Below the pieces are notes generated by a model. That model had not been told where the DNA came from. It was given only the letters and a program-made list of their open reading frames with translations, and did no database searches. The translations under genes and the position numbers were made by a program. A stretch of 49,711 nt of DNA from a virus: positions 1 through 49,711 of the IMG/VR virus record IMGVR_UViG_3300046373_000072. One strand, written 5' to 3'. Positions 44,611 through 49,711 of this stretch are shown here, one piece after another; positions within the stretch are counted from its first letter, which is position 1, and each line of letters opens with the position of its first letter.

Positions 44611-45110
44611 GTGACTTGCAGAAAGAGATCAAGGAAGCGTTAATAGCTATTAACGGAGATCACTTCTATAGGCGAACACATTACGGTCAAGAAGCGCGAA
44701 GGAATGCATTAAAATGGCTATCACACCAACAGGAACTCATAGAGCAGTTACAGGAGCGAGAGTTTAACCATTACCCAATCGTTATTCATGATTTAGAATC
44801 TCGTATATTTGCTCAACAGGATTTGCTAGAGCAGAAGGATGCAGAGATAGCACAACTGAGGGAAGTCCTGAACATTCGCCCCGAGGTATTGTGGTTCGCT
44901 GTACAAATGGAATTGAAACTGCGAGAAAACGATCATAAGGGCGGATGGAGCGAAGAACATGAGAGTTGGTTGCTTGATGAACTGTACCGGAATGCTGGGA
45001 AGATCCGTGAAGACAGAGGAATCGTCCGCGCTGTGAATACCGCCAACTTCGCCATGATGATAGCGGACAATACTCGAAACGAAAATGAACAGAAAGGAGC
45101 AAGCACATGA
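44607..45110 (+). CDS. Coiled-coil hypothetical protein
   Basis: 167 aa after GGTGGAGGGG. Helical with an EQLQEREFNHYPIVIHDLES section and a Gln/Glu coiled coil (ALQQDLLEQKDAEIAQL-like). The C-terminal part has MELKLRENDHKGGW. Type often met in phage early regions; unknown function. Confidence 0.6.
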   Translation: MSDLQKEIKEALIAINGDHFYRRTHYGQEARRNALKWLSHQQELIEQLQEREFNHYPIVIHDLESRIFAQQDLLEQKDAEIAQLREVLNIRPEVLWFAVQMELKLRENDHKGGWSEEHESWLLDELYRNAGKIREDRGIVRAVNTANFAMMIADNTRNENEQKGAST

Positions 45111-45241
45111 AGAAAGCCTACATACTCCTAGACGGAAAACGTGACCACACCGAACCATGGGATTACGAGGATTGTGTCATCAAGGTGTTTAGATTAGATC
45201 CGGAAGGTAAGCGGTTGAGAGTTGAGGTGGTTCCGGAATGA
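45107..45241 (+). CDS. Small hypothetical protein
   Basis: 44 aa after AAAGGAGC. MKKAYILLDGKRDHTEPWDY with a beta-type end (KVFRLDPEGKRLRVEVV). Overlaps the next start (ATGA). Confidence 0.5.
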   Translation: MKKAYILLDGKRDHTEPWDYEDCVIKVFRLDPEGKRLRVEVVPE

Positions 45242-45426
45242 TACCAATTAGCGAGATTCGACGAGTGATAGAAGAATTAAAAGTTAAACATGATGTGAAT
45301 ATTGACTTTCGCGATTACAACACAGCAAATGCATACGAAACCGCAATGATCATGTTAGAGGAGTTGATACCAAGTGAGCCAAACAATACGAGTGAACGAG
45401 TTTCCTCCGACACTGAACGAACTTAA
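45238..45426 (+). CDS. Small hypothetical protein
   Basis: 62 aa, coupled to the previous gene. EIRRVIEELKVKHDVNIDFR then AYETAMIMLEELIPSEPN. Overlaps the RusA gene by 53 bases, so its C-terminus is read from RusA coding DNA in another frame. Confidence 0.55.
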   Translation: MIPISEIRRVIEELKVKHDVNIDFRDYNTANAYETAMIMLEELIPSEPNNTSERVSSDTERT

Positions 45427-45733
45427 CAATATGCACTTCATGAAACGAGCAAAGCTTAAGGAAGTATGGGAATCCATCGTAAGCAAAGCCTGTTATGAAC
45501 ACGGAGCCCAGCCGATGGGAAAAGTTTCACTCACGTTGGAATTTTTCTTTCCTGATAAGCGTAGGCGCGACCCTGATAACTATGGATTCAGCGCTAAATT
45601 TCTTTTGGATGGATTAGTGAAAGCTGGAGTGCTGACAGATGATAGTTTCGATGAAGTGGTAGAGTTGCGTATCGTAAAAGGTGGGATTGGGAAGCCAAAG
45701 CACATTCTGATGCATTTACGTGAGGTGAGCTAA
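45374..45733 (+). CDS. rusA: RusA-type Holliday junction resolvase
   Basis: 119 aa with GTG start. Pattern FFFPDKRRRDPDNYGFSAKFLLDGLVKAGVLTDDSFDEVVELRI is the RusA active core; the Asp pair in DPDN and the TDDS Asp pair are the metal-binding acids. It resolves branched DNA before packaging. Typical last gene of the early recombination block. Confidence 0.92.
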   Translation: MSQTIRVNEFPPTLNELNNMHFMKRAKLKEVWESIVSKACYEHGAQPMGKVSLTLEFFFPDKRRRDPDNYGFSAKFLLDGLVKAGVLTDDSFDEVVELRIVKGGIGKPKHILMHLREVS

Positions 45734-45900
45734 TGGACATCATCACTAAATTAGAGCAGATGGTGGCAGAGGGTAAAAAGGTGGTCAGCATCGACTTTAT
45801 GATTAAGGAACTCAGAGGCATACCTCCAGCGCGTCAGCAGACGGTCAAGGTTAGCCCAAGGATCGATTTTATTACTGATGACGAGTTAAGAGTAGTATAA
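45733..45900 (+). CDS. Small hypothetical protein
   Basis: 55 aa, start overlapping the RusA stop (GAGGTGAG upstream). MDIITKLEQMVAEGKKVVSI then DFITDDELRVV. Not recognised. Confidence 0.55.
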   Translation: MDIITKLEQMVAEGKKVVSIDFMIKELRGIPPARQQTVKVSPRIDFITDDELRVV

Positions 45901-45940
45901 GAATTAAAACGTCTGTATGAGCTTATAGGGAGGTTGTGGA

Positions 45941-46117
45941 ATGAATCTATCAGATATTTTAAAAGAAGAGAACCCAACTGTTAGGCATATGCTGTATGAA
46001 AATTGGAAACAGGATCAGGAATGGAAGGCTAAATTGGAACTACAAAATAAGCATCCGAGTATACGTGTTAAAGCCGGTGAAAAGATGCTGGAAACAGCGT
46101 TTAAGAAAGTGACGTAA
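45941..46117 (+). CDS. Small hypothetical protein
   Basis: 58 aa after GGGAGGT. Charged, with Trp/Gln-rich section (YENWKQDQEWKAKLELQNK). Ends the early run; a promoter follows. Confidence 0.55.
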   Translation: MNLSDILKEENPTVRHMLYENWKQDQEWKAKLELQNKHPSIRVKAGEKMLETAFKKVT

Positions 46118-46183
46118 ATATAAGAAAAATGGAGAAAAACGTTGATTTTGTTGGGAAAATGACTGTTTTTAATTTGTTAAATA

Positions 46184-46192
46184 TGCTATAAT
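46184..46192 (+). promoter_or_regulatory. Extended -10 promoter of the coiled-coil module
   Basis: TGCTATAAT (TATAAT 46187-46192), 38 bases before the start codon. T-rich upstream, no clear -35. Would drive the small coiled-coil gene and the module that follows it (either the left or the right version). Confidence 0.65.
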
Positions 46193-46229
46193 TAAAGGTA
46201 ATAAATACTAATTTTCGGAGGTCGAAAAT

Positions 46230-46514
46230 GTGAGCGCGCAAAGCTCAACAACGAAACGCGAAGATGTCGGTATCATCTTTCATAACCTTTTAAATTCATG
46301 GGATTATGACAATAACTGCGAAGTGTTGTTATATTGCCAAAACGGAGAATGGATTGTGACAGTGGATCGGCAGTTTTACAGTTTGGGGTTGAAAAAGGAT
46401 GACCCTGAAACTTATTGGCAAAAAACAATAAAAGAACAACAAGACGAGATAAACAGATTGAGAAGCAAGTTAAACGCAATTAAGAAAATAATGGGTGAAG
46501 AAAAATCAAATTAA
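46230..46514 (+). CDS. Small coiled-coil protein
   Basis: 94 aa with GTG start after GGAGGT. N-terminus VGIIFHNLLNSWDYDNNCEV, then aromatic beta section, then the coiled coil QQDEINRLRSKLNAIKK. The last third is identical to the fragment at the left window edge. Unknown function. Confidence 0.7.
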   Translation: MSAQSSTTKREDVGIIFHNLLNSWDYDNNCEVLLYCQNGEWIVTVDRQFYSLGLKKDDPETYWQKTIKEQQDEINRLRSKLNAIKKIMGEEKSN

Positions 46515-46539
46515 CGGAGGCGTTAAAACGTGGAAAAAA
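46413..46539 (+). repeat. 127-bp exact direct repeat, right copy
   Basis: Identical to bases 1-127. After it, the sequence continues with a diverged version of the coiled-coil gene. See the left copy. Confidence 0.95.
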
Positions 46540-47534
46540 ACATTGAAAACATGACTTTGGAAGAGCTGAAAGTGTACGAAGAAGAGTTAAAAGGACAGGT
46601 GCCAAGTGACGTCGTAGAACTCAACCGTGTACGTGATCAAATTGCACAACTGGAAGCAAAGCAAGTAAGGATCCAGGAACAAGAGGTAAAGGTAGCGTCG
46701 ATCACATTACCACACAACTTTAACGAAGTGTTTGATGATCCGAGAGCAAATGACATTATCATCGAGGTAATCAAAGATTTCCAGCGTCAAGCAATTGCCG
46801 AGCACAACGCAGAGGTTGAATCATTGATTGCACAACACCGAGAAGAGATCCGAACATCCAGCGAACATGAATTACAGTTGAAACGGAAGAATGAAGAATT
46901 GCAACAAGAAAACAATTTGATTGCAGCTGACAGAGATCAATCCAAAGAGAGATTACAACAACTGTCCATAGAATTAACTGACGCTTTATCTAAGCGTGAT
47001 GCAGCTGTACGCGACAAAGAAGCTTCCGAGTCACTACTTGCCGAGAAACAAACACACATTGATACACTTCGCAACGAAATTGCCATCGGCGCAAGTAAAG
47101 CTATTAACGTAACCAATATCAACCCTTCTGACCGTTTGGCTCAACTGATAGAGCAAAGCAAAAGTGCGAAGATTAAATCGGCTGCTGAATTGGCGCTAGA
47201 ATCAGCAACACCTTTCCGCGGTAAAGTATTGGTTGACGGAGTGGTTGCACCGCTTTCAGTGCCAGAGGTGCCGATATTTCAGCCCGAACATATTCAAGCC
47301 GGCGATCATCCTCATACAGAATTGGGCACACAAACGGATGCAACAACTCCAGCGGTGGACGCGGTAGACCATTTTCGTCCCGAAGAAGTACAAGCCGTAC
47401 CAGCTCCAGTGGCTATTGGAACATCAAGCGAGAATGGACAAGGTACAGAAACGGTTACGCGAGCAGAATTTGAAACACTCAAAGGCAAAGTAGACCACCT
47501 ATACCGTCATGCTAATATTTCGGAGGTGGCATGA
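46530..47534 (+). CDS. Coiled-coil phage protein, second version
   Basis: 334 aa with the same GTG start region as 118-1254. Shares the C-terminus LKGKVDHLYRHANISEVA and the segments LQLKRKNEEL, KRDAAVRDKE and LLAEKQTHIDTLRNEIAIGA; the N-terminus (MTLEELKVYEEELKGQVPSD) and the middle differ. Such mosaic identity fits recombination between two phage lineages. Function unknown. Confidence 0.85.
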   Translation: MEKNIENMTLEELKVYEEELKGQVPSDVVELNRVRDQIAQLEAKQVRIQEQEVKVASITLPHNFNEVFDDPRANDIIIEVIKDFQRQAIAEHNAEVESLIAQHREEIRTSSEHELQLKRKNEELQQENNLIAADRDQSKERLQQLSIELTDALSKRDAAVRDKEASESLLAEKQTHIDTLRNEIAIGASKAINVTNINPSDRLAQLIEQSKSAKIKSAAELALESATPFRGKVLVDGVVAPLSVPEVPIFQPEHIQAGDHPHTELGTQTDATTPAVDAVDHFRPEEVQAVPAPVAIGTSSENGQGTETVTRAEFETLKGKVDHLYRHANISEVA

Positions 47535-47797
47535 TGGATATATTAGCGATCATCAATAACATGCCAGTTGTTGAATCATCTGCATCTGGTGGAGAACTGG
47601 AATTTGTTTACGTAGAAGACTCACCTGAAAACGTGCAAACACTTAGACGAATAGGTGTGGTGGGACAAATTGAGGCAGACGATGGTGTAATTGATATATC
47701 GATTTACGCATTCGCTGAAGGTAAGGCAAAATGGTTTGAACCAAGTTTAGGTTTTGTAAACTACGTACCCGACTATGCGCCAGAGTGGGCTAAATAG
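47531..47797 (+). CDS. Hypothetical protein
   Basis: 88 aa, ATG overlapping the previous stop, GAGGTGG upstream. Acidic, beta-type (GGELEFVYVEDSPENVQTLR; DGVIDISIYAFAEGKAKWFE). Not similar to its positional equivalent at 1255-1479. Confidence 0.6.
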   Translation: MMDILAIINNMPVVESSASGGELEFVYVEDSPENVQTLRRIGVVGQIEADDGVIDISIYAFAEGKAKWFEPSLGFVNYVPDYAPEWAK

Positions 47798-47818
47798 TTT
47801 TTGTCGGTCAATAACTAA

Positions 47819-47847
47819 AGAGCCTCCTATACCTATAGTGGGGCTCT
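47819..47847 (+). terminator. Hairpin, same as 1492-1519
   Basis: AGAGCC..GGCTCT enclosing CTAT-ACCT-ATAG. No U-tract follows. It is conserved between the two modules. Confidence 0.5.
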
Positions 47848-47867
47848 AATAAGAATTAAGGATTTAT

Positions 47868-47926
47868 ACGGCTACCGCTTCGCTAGGATAATGCTGTCGG
47901 ACGATGGCACTTCGTGCAAGATCAAA
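47868..47926 (+). repeat. Mosaic intergenic repeat, copy B
   Basis: ACGGCTACCGCTTCGCTAGG...GTCGGACGATGGCACTTCGTGC, ending AAGATCAAA before the ribosome site. Closest to copies A and C. Confidence 0.8.
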
Positions 47927-47945
47927 ATCAAAGGAGAGAGTAAAT

Positions 47946-48362
47946 ATGGCAACTTTAATGAATAGCGCCCAGTTAACAAAAGAAAAGATGGCGCTTGAAA
48001 AAGAAATAATCGATATTGAGTCGGAATTGCAAAAATTGAGAGCAAAGGCAAGAACAACAGGAGTTTACGCAGATGTAGAATGGTTCAATAAAACTGTACA
48101 CTCGCTAAATAAAAAGAAACTGTACTTGAAACAATTAAATATTTCGATCAGTTCAATGCGAGGCGAAGAACAGAAATCGAATATCATTGATGCGATCTCA
48201 AGCGGTACCTTCAAGCGTCATGACGACTTAAAACTCGTGGGCGTATACCTCGAACCTGGCATTGCAGAAAAGCTGGATAAACTCGGAAAACAAATCGGAC
48301 GTGGAGCAAAGTCTTCGATTGCTAACGAAGCATTAAAGGAGTTCTTTGCAAACAAAAAATGA
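47946..48362 (+). CDS. Coiled-coil protein with a ribbon-helix-helix-like end
   Basis: 138 aa from ATG 47946 (AAAGGAGAGAG upstream); an in-frame start in the repeat leader (47904) was rejected. N-terminus is a Lys/Glu coiled coil. The C-terminal 50 residues (KLVGVYLEPGIAEKLDKLGKQIGRGAKSSIANEALKEFF) look like a ribbon-helix-helix domain, so probably DNA-binding. Confidence 0.65.
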   Translation: MATLMNSAQLTKEKMALEKEIIDIESELQKLRAKARTTGVYADVEWFNKTVHSLNKKKLYLKQLNISISSMRGEEQKSNIIDAISSGTFKRHDDLKLVGVYLEPGIAEKLDKLGKQIGRGAKSSIANEALKEFFANKK

Positions 48363-48398
48363 CAGGCGATAAACTTTTTATCACAAGGGGATGGAAAG

Positions 48399-48545
48399 AT
48401 GAGAGATCACTCGGAACAGTTAAAACAGGCAACTGATAATTTGGAACGACTTCGCGAAGAGTTTAAAGATGAACCCGAGTTGCTATCTGTCTATGAACCA
48501 TCTGCCCTATATTTAGTCGAACTTTTGTCACAAGGGAGTAAATAA
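48399..48545 (+). CDS. Small acidic helical protein
   Basis: 48 aa, with GGGGATGG upstream. MRDHSEQLKQATDNLERLRE then a second helix. Unknown. Confidence 0.5.
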   Translation: MRDHSEQLKQATDNLERLREEFKDEPELLSVYEPSALYLVELLSQGSK

Positions 48546-48548
48546 GAC

Positions 48549-48752
48549 ATGGAGAAACAACAATTTTTAGAACACACCAAGCATATGAAACCAGAAACGT
48601 TTGTGGAAGTATATCACCCTATATTTAAGGAAATGGAATTTACTATAAGCAACTTGAGAAGGGAATTGGAAAACCTAAAGCTCCAAAAAGAAGAACAGGA
48701 TAAACACTTCGATAGGCTACTTCAACGTATCAAAACTATAGCCACAGAGTGA
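48549..48752 (+). CDS. Small coiled-coil protein
   Basis: 67 aa after AAGGGAG. Helical with SNLRRELENLKLQKEEQDKH. Common phage type, unknown function. Confidence 0.55.
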   Translation: MEKQQFLEHTKHMKPETFVEVYHPIFKEMEFTISNLRRELENLKLQKEEQDKHFDRLLQRIKTIATE

Positions 48753-48761
48753 GGTGATACC

Positions 48762-48977
48762 ATGAGCAAAGAAGATGATATGAAAATAGAGAAGTTAGAC
48801 CGCGAAACTATTTACGATTTGGCAGATCAAGATGTAACTGTTACAAACATCCATAGATATTACACACAAGACAAACTTACGTATGAGCAAGCCTTGATAC
48901 TCATGATAAAAACACTACGTGAAGAGAAAATGAATTACTTTGATGAATTGATGAAATATAAACGAAAATATGGGTGA
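48762..48977 (+). CDS. Small helical protein
   Basis: 71 aa after GAGGTGAT. KLDRETIYDLADQDVTVTNI then a charged helix. No family recognised. Confidence 0.55.
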   Translation: MSKEDDMKIEKLDRETIYDLADQDVTVTNIHRYYTQDKLTYEQALILMIKTLREEKMNYFDELMKYKRKYG

Positions 48978-48993
48978 GTGAGGTGAAAACAGA

Positions 48994-49260
48994 ATGAGCA
49001 AACGGGAAGATATTAAACAACTTGTTTTGGATTATCACAATTCCACAGATGAGTCATTGAAAAGAATGGTTTCACCACTAATCAGTGACATTGAATACCT
49101 CTTATCTAAACTAGAGATAGCAGACATAGCTTTAGAGGAATTTGTTGGTAAACACTTCCACGGTGGATCAAAGGAAAATAGGGATGATTACGTAGCACTA
49201 GGAATACCAACTGCTGATATTTTTAAGCTAAAGCAAGCTTTAAATCAGATTTTGATATAA
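48994..49260 (+). CDS. Hypothetical protein
   Basis: 88 aa, GAGGTGAAAA upstream. Helical; IEYLLSKLEIADIALEEFV is similar in layout to the 75-aa accessory protein at 27620-27847 (LLQRLEIAQKALDNII). Unknown function. Confidence 0.55.
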   Translation: MSKREDIKQLVLDYHNSTDESLKRMVSPLISDIEYLLSKLEIADIALEEFVGKHFHGGSKENRDDYVALGIPTADIFKLKQALNQILI

Positions 49261-49276
49261 AGAGGTAGGCGATAAC

Positions 49277-49480
49277 ATGAAACGAGAACCAAATTCCTTG
49301 CGTATCGAACGGACAAAAAAAGCCATGTATCGTTATTTATACAATAAGAAACGCGAGTGCAAATATGATATTCAGTCTATAAAAGCCATGCGCGAAGAAG
49401 GTAAGAAATTGCGTGAAATAGGTGAAATTATTGGTGTAAGTACTGCTAGAGTGTGGGAAATAATCAAAAGGTGGGGGTGA
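49277..49480 (+). CDS. Small helix-turn-helix protein
   Basis: 67 aa after AGAGGTAGGCG. The C-terminal REEGKKLREIGEIIGVSTAR then VWEIIKRWG is a sigma-70 region 4-like helix-turn-helix. Likely a DNA-binding regulator in the second late-regulation module. Confidence 0.65.
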   Translation: MKREPNSLRIERTKKAMYRYLYNKKRECKYDIQSIKAMREEGKKLREIGEIIGVSTARVWEIIKRWG

Positions 49481-49486
49481 AACAGA

Positions 49487-49711
49487 ATGAGCAAGGTAGA
49501 AGAGTTATTAAAAAATTACTTAGCGTACAGGCATGCCGTGATTGTATACGAGAGACATAAGCCACATCCTTCTGCCGGAATAGCTAACTATAACGGTATG
49601 CCTAACGGATCAGGAGCACCGGAATTATTCTTCTCCTTGGTCGGTAAGCCTGCTGATATGGGTTATACGACCGACAAGGACTATCAAGACTACCAAAGGT
49701 ACAAGATCGCA
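49487..49711 (+). CDS. Possible second ArpU-like regulator, 5' part
   Basis: 75 codons up to the window end, no stop. MSKVEELLKNYLAYRHAVIV is followed by a Gly/Pro/Asn-rich section (SAGIANYNGMPNGSGAP). The start has the same spacing of LL, Y and YR as the ArpU-type protein at 2192 (LLYDYRKNEVKL). Its place in the module is also the same. The diagnostic C-terminal part is not in the window, so the call is weak. Confidence 0.4.
   Translation, partial: MSKVEELLKNYLAYRHAVIVYERHKPHPSAGIANYNGMPNGSGAPELFFSLVGKPADMGYTTDKDYQDYQRYKIA

Noticed and set aside
1-49711. Bacterial chromosome flanks (prophage ends)
   Set aside because: All regions hold phage-type genes; no rRNA or host housekeeping gene was seen. 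The lysogeny half is enclosed by phage genes on both sides.

Overview
The window is the genome, or nearly the whole genome, of a temperate double-stranded DNA phage or prophage of a Gram-positive host. Bacillales is likely and Paenibacillaceae plausible. The support is strong AGGAGG-type ribosome sites, ArpU, YopX and Rha/KilAC families, a Bacillus-type SOS box, an RsfA-like SANT protein and a secreted copper-amine-oxidase-N protein. Structural genes are podovirus-like: terminase, a 692-aa portal, scaffold, coat, connectors, a large tail hub, fibres and a 940-aa internal protein. No tail tube, sheath or tape-measure gene is seen.

Layout. 1-3.1 kb: coiled-coil protein, small ORFs, ArpU-type late regulator, then a gene-poor stretch that looks like a structured, tRNA-like RNA. 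3.1-3.5 kb: a minus-strand two-gene operon with palindromic operators. 3.5-5 kb: small genes and a secreted trypsin-like protease. 5-25.7 kb: packaging, head, connector, tail and virion genes, interrupted by an XRE-HNH-AP2 homing-type endonuclease. A tail protein and an M15-like peptidase are joined by what looks like a programmed -1 frameshift site. 25.7-27.4 kb: lysis genes (membrane protein/holin, amidase) plus a small minus-strand membrane protein. 27.4-29.2 kb: minus-strand accessory operon. 29.5-31.8 kb: tRNA-Pro(GGG), serine integrase and a secreted protein. 31.8-33.6 kb: lysogeny switch with a c-di-GMP-I riboswitch and terminator, an SOS box, a CI-like repressor, a Cro-like protein and repeated operators. 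33.6-46.1 kb: early operon of many small genes, Rha/KilAC antirepressor, Sak4-like ATPase, SSB, replication initiator, DnaB helicase and RusA resolvase.

The last 3.3 kb (46.4-49.7 kb) resembles the first 2.7 kb in layout: a related coiled-coil gene, the same hairpin, the same repeat leader, small ORFs and the start of a possible second ArpU-like gene. Bases 1-127 are identical to 46413-46539. The simplest reading is a circular map of about 46.4 kb, with an alternative version of the late-regulator module at the right end. A real duplication in a longer genome is the other possibility.

A family of about ten mosaic repeats (core ACGGCYNCC..CTTCG..) lies between small accessory genes and in their leaders, and probably marks module exchange points. 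All positions and calls come from reading the sequence. No database search or folding program was run.
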